Shown here piece by piece: positions 19,700-32,265 of a stretch of 64,000 nt of DNA. The stretch spans positions 12,275,150-12,339,149 of the forward strand of contig OX442417.1 of NCBI GenBank assembly GCA_949361645.1, read 5' to 3'. The translations under genes and the position numbers were made by a program. The notes under the pieces were generated by a model. The model was not told the origin of the DNA and ran no database searches. It saw nothing but the letters and a program-made list of their open reading frames with translations. The first letter of the stretch is position 1; every line of letters starts with the position of its first letter. This stretch comes from Spongilla lacustris (taxonomy: Eukaryota; Porifera; Demospongiae; Spongillida; Spongillidae).

Positions 19700-20719
19700 A
19701 TGTCTAATAGTAAAGCCAATATTGCCATCATTGGTGCAGGTGTGATTGGTATCTCTGTTGGCGTACGCTTGCTGGAGTCATATGGCTCTGAGTTGAATGT
19801 CACCATTATTGCGGATAAGTTGCACCCGAACATTACGAGCAACGGGGCTGGTGGCTTTGTATACCCAGACGTGGCAGTAGAGGACGAACGTTTGCTTGCT
19901 ACCATAAAATATTTGCAAGCGCTCCAGTCGTGTGGCCTAGCGGACGAGGCCGGGGTGAGCCTCGTGCCCACTTTTTTGTACTTTTCCAGTCCTCAGGAGC
20001 GCCCGTGGTGGGCGGGGACGGTTCCAGACTATGAACTGCTGACCAGGGTCGAAGCCATACAACGCGGTCTACGGTCAGAATCATATGAAACGGTATTCAG
20101 TTTCAAGTCGTACGTGGTGGAACCGAAGAAGTACCTTCCCTGGCTAATGTCCAAGTTTCAAAGGCTTGGCGGGATTTTTGAACAGAGGCGGGTCACAGCT
20201 ATTCAACAACTGACCGACTACCAACTTGTGGTCAACTGCACAGGGCTCGGATCACGTGAGCTAACAGGTGACCAAGACCTCTACCCAGTGAGGGGGCAGA
20301 TTGTGGCAGTGAGGGTGCCCTCCACACTCAAGCATCACCCCGAGGTCCATGCCTGGGACCCTGAAGTGGGAGAGATCCTTACCTATATCATTCCTCACAG
20401 TGATGTCACTCTTTTAGGCGGAACCAGGGACCATGGCAACTGGTCCCAGGTGCCAGATGTCCAGCAAACAGAGCAGATTTACAAACGCTGTCTACAGCTT
20501 GTGCCTGCATTAGAGGGTTCAGAGATAGTAGAGACCTGGGCCTGCTTGCGACCAATGAGGAGGAATAAGGTTCGTCTGGAATTTGAGCTGATGTCATCTT
20601 CAGTCCCCGTAGTCCACTGCTATGGGCATGGTGGGCGTGGCTATATACTGCACTGGGGGTGTGCCCTAAAAGTACAGGAACTAGTAGTAATGTACCTGAA
20701 TAAGAAAGGACTGCTGTAG
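19700..20719 (+). CDS. FAD-dependent D-amino-acid / D-aspartate oxidase family protein
   Basis: A single uninterrupted exon of 339 residues, the usual length for DAO and DDO (about 340). The N-terminal FAD motif is GAGVIG at residues 12-17. Other family blocks are VVNCTGLGSREL, PVRGQIVAVRVP, ILTYIIPHSDVTLLGGTR, ACLRPMRRNKVRLE (with the substrate-carboxylate arginine) and the C-terminal VVHCYGHGGRGYILHWG. These enzymes oxidatively deaminate D-amino acids to the keto acid, ammonia and H2O2, normally in peroxisomes. DAO and DDO specificity cannot be separated by eye; VVNCTGLGSREL is closer to DDO. The protein ends KKGLL, which is not a standard SKL-type peroxisome signal. Its intronless structure in an intron-rich region suggests a retrocopy or ancient intron loss. 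Confidence 0.88.
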   Translation: MSNSKANIAIIGAGVIGISVGVRLLESYGSELNVTIIADKLHPNITSNGAGGFVYPDVAVEDERLLATIKYLQALQSCGLADEAGVSLVPTFLYFSSPQERPWWAGTVPDYELLTRVEAIQRGLRSESYETVFSFKSYVVEPKKYLPWLMSKFQRLGGIFEQRRVTAIQQLTDYQLVVNCTGLGSRELTGDQDLYPVRGQIVAVRVPSTLKHHPEVHAWDPEVGEILTYIIPHSDVTLLGGTRDHGNWSQVPDVQQTEQIYKRCLQLVPALEGSEIVETWACLRPMRRNKVRLEFELMSSSVPVVHCYGHGGRGYILHWGCALKVQELVVMYLNKKGLL

Positions 20720-21182
20720 GCATCTGTGGTTTGTGTGTTATCCTTTAAGTGGTTTCTGCAGTGGATGCAGTGCAGTGTTGTAACATTGGGCTAACACCAA
20801 CCACCAAAGTAACCTAGCTGTGCTACCTGGCTGTACTGTACATGGTGTATATGTATATGATGCTGCTATTTTAATGATGAGGTTATCAGGCCTTGGCAGT
20901 GGAGATAGCACGTGACTACCATACTTATAACTATTAACTTACATATGTGTACTCAAGACTACTGTTGTTAATGACTAGTGCCCTCCAGTGTAGGCCTTAT
21001 CATATTCACGTGATGATCATATGATTGTCATGTTACCATTATTGGCTCTGTTATAAAGTGGTTAAAAGATCTGTGATCAGATAGTGGTGGTGGTCCCTAC
21101 CATGAAAAATGATAGGCATGCACTTTTTGATTCCATTACATGTACACATAACTGGGTCTTGTTGAAGCAGATGGTCTTACCT

Positions 21183-21209
21183 CTGGTACCCCCCCCCCCC
21201 CCCCCTCCC
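21183..21209. repeat. Poly-C tract downstream of the oxidase gene
   Basis: About 20 consecutive C bases followed by TCCC; one of many G/C homopolymers in this window. Confidence 0.8.
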
Positions 21210-21306
21210 ATGCCATGTAATGTCATTCACTTAGTCAACTTTCATTTTAAGTATTAATTTCATAGTAAGGTGCAAGGTCTAAGGTGGAGATTTAAGAGAT
21301 TTAACA

Positions 21307-22179
21307 TTAAGTGGTATACACACAAATGCAATTGAATTGAAAATGAGAATCCAAATGCAAACAAGGGGCAGTGCTGAGCAGTAGTAAAAACGATGCATGC
21401 AAGATCATTAGTTTATCATCTGACTCTCCATCTTTTGGGAATACAGAAAAATCACGGAGTTGTTTTTCTGGCACGGCTGATCCAAATGTAGTGGTGTCAA
21501 TAGTTTCAAAACGATCAACGTCACCAGCACCAACGATGTCGAACACTGGTTGAACTGTGAAATACATGAATCATATGACGTTGATAAGAGCTGCATGAAT
21601 GTATTATTAGTTTGCACACACAATATGTGTATTGTGTCATCAGTGTGACACACATTCTTCACTTTATTAATATCACTAAACACCTATATTCAACTAACAC
21701 TAACCTAACAGCTCACTTCAAAAAACATATTACATTTCAAGCAAACAAATAGATTCCTTACTGGATAACCAATTTCTTGGTTTTTCCGCTCCTCACAAGC
21801 AGAATCACAACTGTAATGAATACAATATAAAGTAGCACGCCACCAAGGCCTGCTCCGATGGCAATAGCAAGAGTTATATACAATGTGGGCACTTTCAACT
21901 GCCCTTACACACCCAGTAGCATCCAAAGGAAGAGATTTTCACAGTACAATCCTTGTCCACTGTTAGTGGTGTTCCTTGGACCTGGAGTGTGGTTGCCTTG
22001 GTGCTCACCCACTCTTGTAAGTATGCAACCAGCTGTGCTTCTGTGCTTCCTCTATGTGTGATGCTGAAGTTGTCAAAACAGAATGTGCTTGGAGATTGAA
22101 TTGTAAATTCACATGAGCAGAAATTGTTCACACTGCCCTCTATAAGCTGCTTAATTGATGCTGATTTACTACTATCAAC
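21307..22179 (-). CDS. 3' part of a single-pass membrane protein (partial, unidentified)
   Basis: Minus-strand exon 22179-21909 follows an acceptor (CTCCTGCAG) and encodes a cysteine-containing extracellular-looking segment (SVNNFCSCEFTIQSPSTFCF, then TVDKDCTVKISSFGCYW). Right after it comes a hydrophobic span in another frame (LAIAIGAGLGG then VLLYIVFITVVILLV) ending in the basic stop-transfer RSGKTKK. A last exon 21554-21307, after the acceptor ATTTCACAG, gives an acidic cytoplasmic tail with a stop. How the ectodomain exon joins the membrane span is unclear: either an intron of only about 55 bases or a one-base frameshift. No matching upstream exons were found, so this may be a decayed gene end. 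It does not resemble the R1-R3 receptors by eye. Confidence 0.4.
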
Positions 22180-25100
22180 CTGCAGGAGAAACTCTACTCA
22201 AAATTTTCTAGGACATAAATGTGCCTTAATACTTTTGGGACCCTCATTTGCCATCCCAATACTGATACCAGGGTACTCCCTATGTAGGATTTGAAGTATT
22301 ATACACATGTATATACGATTTGGTCGGTTATGAGACCGTGCATGGAACTACACAAGCTTACTTAGCTTATAATTAGAGTACTCCTTTTTCAAAGATTGTA
22401 TTATATGCTTTGTCGTGATTTTAAGGTCCAATGTTAAAGAAACTACACACTACATTTATTTGAAGGAATTTTTTTAATCAATTAGTATTATTATTACACT
22501 CAGGGTTATGCAAGGTATACCTAAATGAAGCTGCATAGTCAGGATGGCCCTTTCCAAATGTATGATGGGTTGAGGGGGCCACATGGGGCAGAGGGAATGA
22601 CCCGGAAGGGCCACCGTTTAATGGTTATCTGGCACTCATTAGGCTCCAGGTGCAAGCTAAGAAGTCCCCAGGAAGGCACATGGGAGGTAGAGGTGTTGGG
22701 TACAGAGGAGGGTTTAAACAGCTGGTCATCTATCTGCTGTGACAACTCTCACTGTGGAATGGGTGGGGAGGCTAAGATAAATGTCTTTGACTGCATCAGC
22801 CTGGGAAACACTAGAATTGAATGATGCAATAAAATCATTGGATGGTTGGCCAATACCTGACAAAGCGTAAGAGCAGCTGATGCCTGACTAGTCACTGACT
22901 GATAGATCAAACACCCAGGCCACCAAACCTCAAACAAAGTTGAGACAGCCATGAGGAACCTCAATGAAAATCCTCATCAAATACCTTTAGTCCATTTATG
23001 GCAGGCTGGGAGCAATGTGAACCATTTAATTATTATTATTGTTGATGCCGTCACGTGTTTGAATCAACATTCCTGAAGCTGTCTATCGTTCTGCTACTTT
23101 GACTTTAACAATCCAACTACATGTGTGAGAAGGGAGGAGGCTCATTTAACTTTTTCAAGGTTGGCATCCCAATTTGCAGAGAGAGGACTTGTGGGAAGAA
23201 AACAAGGCAAAGAAGGAAGGATGTAAAAAATATCATTTCTGCAAGGCAATTATGAAAATCATACAATTATGAATTCAGACCTAAATTCTCGACACACACA
23301 GAAGTTAAATACTTGATGCTCAATTTTTTGATATATGATTTTCTGAAGTTAATGTATGATTTTCTGAAGTTAATATATGATTTTCTGAAGTTAATTTTTC
23401 AGTTTTGAGCCAAACAGTGATGATGCTAAATCAGAATGAACTTAAAGGGCATGGGTCTTGGCCCTGACAGGAGGAAAATGAAAATTATATAGGTTTAACA
23501 TGTCTCATTCCTTGTCTCCTTCAACTTGGACTGCAATGTTGACCAGGCTTGCCAATGCTATTTTTGAAGCCTGTGATGTTTCTTCGAGGCTAATGTAATT
23601 TAGACCACTGCCACATTTCTTGTTCAGTTTCAAATCAAACATCTGCATGGTGTTTGCAATTCTCAGCAATATACTTTAACTTTGTCAGAGGATTGTACAA
23701 ACCACAGGGGATCAGAATGTATCAGCTTTTGCTAGCAATTGTCGATTGCCATACAAGAGAGGCAATGCAACCTCAATATTGGGGTGCATGACTGTATGGA
23801 AAAGCTAGTGTAAATTTCTATAAATAAAATGGTGTTATGCAAATTCCAGTATCTATATGCTGTATTTGTATTTAGTTTATAATGATTTTCATTTCAATGC
23901 ATACTTGTAGGGATTTATAGCAATGAAATTATGTTTTACAATTAGTTACAGCACTAAATTATATATTCACCTTCTGGCATTGAAACAACTGTCATTTAAT
24001 GACATTTTTAATGTAAGAAGGGTGAGGTTAGATGCATTTTGCTTCACTTGAGAATAGCAAGACAGGTGACATAAATAGGGAAGCTTTGCTTGGTGATTGC
24101 CGCAGTTGGAACTAGAGCCAGGCACTTCAGAGTTCTTGTGTTCTGGTATTTTGCCATGTACAACTTGATTAGTTTATATAATAGGCAAACCCAATATGTG
24201 GCTACAAACTCAGACGTAAAGCTTACCTTCCAAGCAGTACAACTGCTAACTCCAATCATTCGTACTTGGACAAATGCGAAAGCACTACCATAGTGGATCA
24301 GAACAAAAATTAATTATAATAGTGGGGTAATATCTTCCCGGCAAAATGTACTACATGAAAAGCACATTCTTCCCCACAAACCAAATATTAAATGCAAATA
24401 TTTAGAAGTTGCAAACAGTCTGACATCACTCTGCCTGCCAACGTACATGTAACCATATAATAGTAATAAAAACAATTAAGCCAATGCACCGGCTGTACAA
24501 ATACAATACACAGGGTGGGGAAGGGTGGGTAAAGCGCTCTCTTTTCCAATGCCAACATGCGCGCAATATGGCACCAGGGCTTATATGGTACATTGCCCAG
24601 AATGTAGCCAATGGGTTTGAAGGCAACAAAGACTGTCCTACAATGCGCGAGCCACAAAGCCAAAAGGGCACTAAGACTGCCCACAAAACGAACTGTCATC
24701 CCGTTATATTCTTAAACAGCGCCTCTTACCAGCACATGTTCTTCCGTCAGCATTTAGTGTGTAGCCATTGTTGGAGCGTTTGGATTGCATTCAGCCATAT
24801 TTTCTATGAGTTCATCCATGACTGCTGCAAACTATGACCAGGTGTACTGGTACTGGGTGCGTGGCTATGGTTTTGGCTTTGCTGACACTTCCTCTATTCT
24901 TCTGAATCCCTGTGATGTGGCCTCAACTGACTGTGCCAGTAGATTGTGCTGGAAGATGGACATAAACTTTGGAAGTGGAGGCTACAGGGCAGGGTGCACA
25001 CATGGCTTGACCTATATGATGAGAACTGGTGAAAGATAGTGTACACCAGCTATCATCTGTTCAGCTTTCACCCAGGTACTTTTTTTCCCCATGTTATGTG

Positions 25101-27200
25101 TTAATTTTGGCATGGAATGGGCAAATTATATTATATATTACCAAAGAATTGCTGACATCACTATTGTACATGTCCAACCAAACAATCTATCAATGTTTTT
25201 GTATTAATTGTATCATTATATTTTGCATCCTTAACTCAGATGGAAATCATGTTTCAGCCCTTAGGGAGCAGAGCAGATTACATGTTTCCATTTATAATGA
25301 TAGTATAAATTGACTATGTTCTAGTTTTTTTTTATAAATGAGTGCATCACAATAGTATATCTGCATGAGTCTGAAGTGTACATAAAGGACTCAATGCAAT
25401 TAAGGACTGTTAGAGTGGAACTTCGTATAAGGAATTCTGGTGTGGTTTGAAAAATATCTCGGCCATTTTAAGTGGTGCAATGATGACAAACACATTTTTA
25501 AGTAGCGGGAGACCCAAACTAAATCACTAGGGTGTTTTTGGTCCGTACAAACCTTCAGTTGTTTTAATTCCACATGACCCAACTTTACTCGACCACGCTC
25601 ACGCGTTCACTGCACATTCTAGGATATAGTAATGGGTCTCGCTGTGTGGTTCGATCAAACTTCAGTGATTCCTATACCTATACATACTTTAAATAGCAAT
25701 GCACCACTTACCGTTTGTTCAAAATAATTCAAAAACGACAATAGCCTAGAGAGCTGCCATCTTTTTGGGTTTATTAAAAATTAACTCCTTTAACTGGCGT
25801 TAAATATACATTCCAGCTGCGTTTTGGCTCAACCCTACTCTATGGTAAGCCTTGGTGGAAAGTAACCTAAACCAGTGCACGAGAGAGAGTGGGAAAAGCT
25901 CTTATCAGGACAGATTCCTTGCACATCCATTAAAAGTGGGGATTAGACGATCCGTTTCCGTAGTGACAGGGGAAAGTGGTACTTCCATCTGACCTACAAC
26001 CCAGTAGGACATTCGAAAAGCAAAAGAGTGACAGTAGAGGACCCGGATGAGAGCTACGTTCTAGGTACTAGGCAAAGGTTATTGGCAAGCCCAATGTTCA
26101 AACAACAGGGATCTGCACATCAGCAGCCCCTCCCCCCACAACTACACTACCAGATCATACTCCAACAACATCAGTGACATCAATACTATGACGGGCTGTA
26201 AAAGTAAAACTCACCTACCGAGCCTCTGATATAATGTTGTGTTGTAATTTCAATTATAAACTTGAAAAAATGCAAAAAAAAAAATCAAATAAATTTTTTT
26301 TTCAAATAAAGTATCTTATTATCTCCTTTATGTCACTACAAAGCTATGCATGTAAATAATAATATATAAAAAGCATTGGTTGCATAGAAACACGGTGCCA
26401 TTACTGGGTCATTTATACGTGGTTCCACTCTACCAATTAAAAATTACCTTACGCATGGCTAATGTTTAGCTGTCAAAAAGTCCCATCTCCCGGAATTTTT
26501 TTACAACGATTTGTGTTGTAACCGTTTGTTTTGTGTCCCCAGTAAGTACAGAATAATGAATTGTGAATGCTGTTACGACTCTGAGGGGTGAATAGCCGCT
26601 GCCGAAGTGACGGTGTACGGCAGAGTAAAGTGCCTGAGGCGAGTTAATAAACCAGTGAATTGGACAGTCTAGTTACATGGGAAACTTTGTAGTTATGTGT
26701 TGTATCGTTTGGCTTAATTGAGTGGTTCAAGTCTGTACGGTTTGTTTGTAAATGGAAAAGAACGGTCATTTTGAGGATGCCATGGCGGACTACAATGGTT
26801 TTGGCGTGCCGTATCTCCGCGGAAATGAAGAAACTATTAGTTAAACTACTTCTGTGCATTGGCAAACAGCTATGACCACATAACCATGCACCCTTACTGG
26901 CGCCTTGCGAATGTTTTGTACCTTGTTTACGCTGGCCGGCCATATTGAGGCCAATGTGTAGTTTGGCGGGAGCGGGAAGAATCAGCTGCATTTAATTCCG
27001 TCTGGCATTTGGTTTATAGTGAGTTCGCAAGTATTAGAGGACAATCTGTCGTTATCAATCGGATCGATCGGTAAGCTTGCACCTCTACGACTTGATTCGA
27101 CGCCTTTTTTTTACTGTACTGCCGTCATTCGAAATTTATGAATTTATGTTCTGATATAATTATAATTATGAAACACATGCAAATCTGATATCATTGTCTA
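22180..27200. other. Gene-poor AT-rich region
   Basis: Apart from one candidate coding fragment near 24.8-25.0 kb, I see no conserved protein signal, RNA gene or clear transposon end. Short repeats such as three copies of TATGATTTTCTGAAGTTAAT occur at 23332-23396. Confidence 0.55.
24833..25039 (+). pseudogene. Unidentified cysteine-containing coding fragment
   Basis: A plus-strand frame reads VYWYWVRGYGFGFADTSS, LLNPCDVASTDCASRLCWKM and NFGSGGYRAGCTHGL before a stop. The composition (evenly spaced Cys, Trp, Gly, Tyr) is that of a secreted protein domain rather than random AT-rich DNA. No start or clear splice partners were found. I do not recognise the family; it may be the last exon of a lost gene. 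Confidence 0.3.
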
Positions 27201-27417
27201 CACCCGCCTTAGGGAACACCCCCACTTAAGGTACATTTACATGTAACTGTGTACACCAACAATTCAAAATAAACAAACCACACACAGCTGGAACTGCCAC
27301 TGTATAGATGTAGAAGAAGCACTATAGCATAGGGGAGAAAAGCACTTAAATACAAGCAATACAGGGATGCATGTGTACAAAGCACATGAATACAGTGAAA
27401 AGGGTAGAGGAAAATAC

Positions 27418-30165
27418 ACACAAGGTACAAGCAGTGTGCACACACAAGGCACAAGCACTGTGTACACACAAGGCACAAGCACTGTGTACACACAAGGTAC
27501 AAGCAGTGTGCACACACAAGGCACAAGCACTGTGTACACACAAGGTACAAGCAGTGTGCACACACAAGGCACAAGCACTGTGTACACACAAGGCACAAGC
27601 ACTGTGTACACACAAGGCACAAGCAGTGTGCACACACAAGGCACAAGCACTGTGTACACACAAGGTACAAGCAGTGTGCACACACAAGGCACAAGCACTG
27701 TGTACACACAAGGCACAAGCACTGTGTACACACAAGGTACAAGCAGTGTGCACACACAAGGCACAAGCACTGTGTACACACAAGGCACAAGCACTGTGTA
27801 CACACAAGGTACAAGCAGTGTGTACACACAAGGCACAAGCAGTGTGCACACACAAGGTACAAGCAGTGTGTACACACAAGGCACAAGCACTGTGTACACA
27901 CAAGGTACAAGCAGTGTGTACACACAAGGCACAAGCAGTGTGCACACACAAGGTACAAGCAGTGTGTACACACAAGGCACAAGCAGTGTGTACACATGTG
28001 TACACACAAGGCACAAGCAGTGTGCACACACAAGGCACAAGCAGTGTGCACACACAAGGTACAAGCAGTGTGCACACACAAGGTACAAGCATTGTGTACA
28101 CACAAGGTACAAGCAGTGTGCACACACAAGGCACATGCACTGTGTACACACAAGGCACAAGCAGTGTGTACACACAAGGCACAAGCACTGTGTACACACA
28201 AGGCACAAGCAGTGTGCACACACAAGGCACAAGCACTGTGTACACACAAGGCACAAGCACTGTGTACACACAAGGCACAAGCAGTGTGCACACACAAGGT
28301 ACAAGCATTGTGTACACACAAGGTACAAGCAGTGTGCACACACAAGGCACAAGCACTGTGTACACACAAGGCACAAGCAGTGTGTACACACAAGGTACAA
28401 GCATTGTGTACACACAAGGTACAAGCAGTGTGTACACACAAGGTACAAGCATTGTGTACACACAAGGTACAAGCAGTGTGCACACACAAGGCACAAGCAC
28501 TGTGTACACACAAGGCACAAGCAGTGTGTACACACAAGGTACAAGCATTGTGTACACACAAGGTACAAGCATTGTGTACACACAAGGTACAAGCATTGTG
28601 TACACACAAGGTACAAGCACTGTGTACACACAAGGTACAAGCAGTGTGCACACAAGGCACAAGCACTGTGTACACACAAGGTACAAGCAGTGTGTACACA
28701 CAAGGTACAAGCACTGTGTACACACAAGGCACAAGCACTGTGTACACACAAGGTACAAGCAGTGTGCACACACAAGGCACAAGCTGAAGCAGTGTGCACA
28801 CACAAGGCACAAGCACTGTGTACACACAAGGTACAAGCATTGTGTACACACAAGGTACAAGCAGTGTGCACACACAAGGCACAAGCACTGTGTACACACA
28901 AGGTACAAGCAGTGTGCACACACAAGGCACAAGCACTGTGTACACACATGGTACAAGCAGTGTGCACACAAGGCACAAGCATTGTGTACACACAAGGTAC
29001 AAGCAGTGTGCACACACAAGGTACAAGCACTGTGTACACACAAGGTACAAGCATTGTGTACACACAAGGTACAAGCAGTGTGCACACACAAGGCACAAGC
29101 ACTGTGTACACACAAGGCACAAGCAGTGTGTACACACAAGGTACAAGCAGTGTGTACACACAAGGTACAAGCACTGTGTACACACAAGGCACAAGCACTG
29201 TGCACACACAAGGCACAAGCACTGTGCACACACAAGGCACAAGCACTGTGTACACACAAGGTACAAGCACTGTGTACACACAAGGTACAAGCAGTGTGTA
29301 CACACAAGGTACAAGCAGTGTGCACACAAGGCACAAGCACTGTGTACACAAAAGGTACAAGCAGTGTGCACACACAAGGTACAAGCACTGTGTACACACA
29401 AGGTACAAGCAGTGTGCACACACAAGGCACAAGCACTGTGTACACACAAGGTACAAGCAGTGTGCACACACAAGGCACAAGCACTGTGTATACAAGCAGT
29501 GTGCACACAAGGCACAAGCATTGTGTACACACATGGTACAAGCACTGTGTACACACAAGGTACAAGCAGTGTGTACACACAAGGTACAAGCATTGTGTAC
29601 ACACATGGTACAAGCACTGTGTACACACAAGGTACAAGCAGTGTGCACACAAGGCACAAGCATTGTGTACACACATGGTACAAGCACTGTGTACACACAA
29701 GGTACAAGCAGTGTGTACACACAAGGTACAAGCAGTGTGCACACAAGGTACAAGCAGTGTGCAAGGTACAAGCACCGTGTACACACATGGTACAAGCACT
29801 GTGTACACACAAGGTACAAGCAGTGTGTACACACAAGGTACAAGCAGTGTGCACACACAAGGTACAAGCACTGTGTACACACAAGGTACAAGCAGTGTGC
29901 ACACACAAGGCACAAGCACTGTGTACACACAAGGTGCAAGCAGTGTGCACACACAAGGCACAAGCACTGTGTACACACAAGGCACAAGCACTGTGTACAC
30001 ACAAGGTACAAGCAGTGTGCACACACAAGGCACAAGCACTGTGTACACACAAGGTACAAGCAGTGTGCACACACAAGGCACAAGCACTGTGTACACACAA
30101 GGTGCAAGCAGTGTGCACACACAAGGCACAAGCACTGTGTACACACAAGGTACAAGTGCTCAGTG
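27418..30165. repeat. Large 24-bp minisatellite, about 114 copies
   Basis: The unit is CACACAAGGYACAAGCASTGTGYA. Two main variants (GGCACAAGCACTGTGTA and GGTACAAGCAGTGTGCA) often alternate, giving a loose 48-bp higher-order unit. Because 24 is a multiple of three and the unit lacks stops in most frames, frames of about 930-1017 codons stay open on both strands. Five frames open at once over the same DNA argue against coding. Occasional units have a 2-bp (CACAAGG for CACACAAGG) or larger deletion. Confidence 0.97.
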
Positions 30166-30189
30166 TGCTCATACCAGGCATACACAATA

Positions 30190-30840
30190 GAATTATCAAT
30201 TTCAATACCCCATGACAGCGTCTCAAAAAACACTCTTCTGCACAATCCGCGTGGGCAACCATGATTATCTAACACTTCTCCAACTCCTAAGTACTCACTT
30301 TATCATAAAACAACAAAGAGTTTCAATCTTACCTCTGTATAGCTTCGATGTCAACGAGCGCGTCCGTTTGGACTATCTTCATCAAGCACTTTATGACTTT
30401 TCTACATCGTAAAAAAGATCGGTTTGCATTGGCATGTAGCTTATAGACTGGATATACTTCGCTGACAATTTGCATAGTGACCCGGTGTTCAGCTGCGCCG
30501 TATGTTCCGCCATCCCTCGGTGGCTCTAATAAGAATTATCAAATTTGAATCCCACAATAGCAGTGTACACTCTTCTTCACAATCCGCGTAGGCGATAAGA
30601 TTGTCTAACACTTATTCCTACTCCCAAGTACTTACTTTGTAATAAAACGACAACAGTTTTCATATCTCCGCTTGACAGCGTCCATGCCAACCACAGCGTC
30701 TGTAACAAATATATCGATCCAAGCGCTAGTTGCCTTTTCTACATCGTACAAACGATCAGTTGGCATTGGCGTGTAGCGTATCCACTGATGAGACCGATTT
30801 TGAAAACTTCTACATTCAAAACTCGCTCGGTTCAAAAGTT
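30190..30840. repeat. Tandem duplication of a roughly 350-bp fragment
   Basis: Copy 1 (about 30195-30470) and copy 2 (about 30548-30780) share CACTCTTCTNCACAATCCGCG, TGTCTAACACTT and AAGTACT-ACTTT...ATAAAACNACAA, then TTTTCTACATCGTA-AAACGATC. On the minus strand copy 2 keeps a short open frame (RLYDVEKATSAW), while copy 1 has a stop at the same place. Diverged relic; function unknown. Confidence 0.65.
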
Positions 30841-31320
30841 GTCACGCCCTGGTCACATGATATCTAAAAATACATTAACTCAGAAATTTAATTTCGCGGT
30901 TAAGTGCAATAGCGTCATTAAATATCCGCTGGTAACCCTAAAAACATACGCCAAAAAGGCTAACCTGGTTAAACTTGGTTTGTGAAGAAAAGAACTGCAT
31001 ATGCGAGATCTGCCAACAACAACATAGCCAGATACATGTACAGGCCACATCAATCGAAATATTTGATAAAACATTTACACGCAACAACGAAATACGGAAT
31101 GTCGTTGTTACTATAACAACGCGCGCGCCGTAAACGAAAGCAGGTGCGCGCGCTAAAAAAATAGTAACAGTCCTTAACTCAACTGAGGAAGGAAACGGCA
31201 CATTATCAGAACACTTTATTCTTTCAGATGTCAATGAATGTTTAACAGCTAATGGAAACTGTACACAGATATGCACAAACACCATTGGAAGTTATATTTG
31301 CTCATGTCAGACTGGCTATA

Positions 31321-32265
31321 CATAGGCGGCGGAGACGGGGGGGGGCTAGGGGGCTATTGCCCCCCCCCCCCCCCCCCCCCCCCCCCACTTTTGCCATAGG
31401 GGGGGCGGAAGTATCATTCAGCCCCCCCAGATTTTTGGTAGACAGCTATTTTATTGCATTAAATTGTGTGAGCATGCATGACTTTCGCGAGTTATATTTT
31501 ATGCATGCATGACTTTCGCGAGTTATATTGTAAATATAGATGCGAGTGCGTTATAAGTAACGCACGCGCTTCAATATTGCATAAACCATAAACCGTTTGC
31601 ATGGCTACATCGGGCTTCGTTGTCGCAATGAATTTTTGTATGGCGCTATTGCTTGCGCGTATTCTTTTTAAAATACTTGCGTGAAAAATTTATTGTCCAC
31701 CGCGATATATCCCCCCTCCGCCCCCACCGAAAAAAACGGCCCGTGTTTAAACGAGCGTATCGACGTATACGTAATTGTGAACTCAGCTGCGTGCCAGCAC
31801 TATAAAATCCTGTTGGAGTACCAGTTCTTTCCTAAAATGTTTAAACAGGTACATGGAAGCGTTAACGAGTACGAAGAAGATACGCTCGTTTAAACACGGG
31901 CCATTTTTTTTTCGGTGGGGGTACATGTACATGTATTCGCACGGCAGCCGACTAAATTTTAGCGGAATTTGAAGCGTAAAGTGTGAAAGCTTCTGGGGCA
32001 GAGCCCCAGACCCCGGCCGATTGCCTTTGGGGAGCTTACAGCGCTCCCCCACACCCCCTTGCTGGCGAGAGGGAGGTGCCTCGGCCGATAGTAGACGAGA
32101 GTGTCAGGTGGAAACGCCGTTGTAGAAGAGCCGTCCAGTAGTGAATGTGGGGATCCCCTGCACCCCCCCCCCCCCCCCCTGGCCGAACCTCCGCCCCCCC
32201 CCCCCCCCCCCCCCCCAGTTTTATTTTTCCGCCCCCCCAGGTTTATTCACCTTCCGCCGCCTATG
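31321..32265. mobile_element. Non-autonomous DNA transposon inserted in an EGF exon
   Basis: The ends are inverted: CATAGGCGGCGGA at the left and TCCGCCGCCTATG at the right, flanked by the direct repeat CTATA (31316-31320 and 32266-32270). The interior carries several poly-C tracts, a 27-bp tandem pair (GCATGACTTTCGCGAGTTAT) and a nested palindromic unit. No transposase frame is present. Confidence 0.88.
31723..31921. mobile_element. Nested palindromic MITE
   Basis: CCCCCACCGAAAAAAACGGC...CGTGTTTAAACGAGCGTAT at the left is mirrored by ATACGCTCGTTTAAACACG...GGCC...TTTTCGGTGGGGG at the right, nearly 40 bp of inverted sequence. It lies inside the 945-bp element. Confidence 0.8.

Noticed and set aside
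22525..22824. 99-codon frame on the plus strand
   Set aside because: No similarity, no codon pattern and no splice context; it looks like chance.
27418..30165. CRISPR-like array
   Set aside because: The repeats are contiguous with no unique spacers, in a eukaryotic context.
27209..30262. Reading frames of about 930-1017 codons on both strands
   Set aside because: They are products of a 24-bp tandem repeat; at least five frames are open over the same bases and none shows domain-like composition.
30632..30835. 67-codon minus-strand frame as a gene
   Set aside because: The adjacent duplicated copy has a stop at the equivalent position and no start or homologue is evident.
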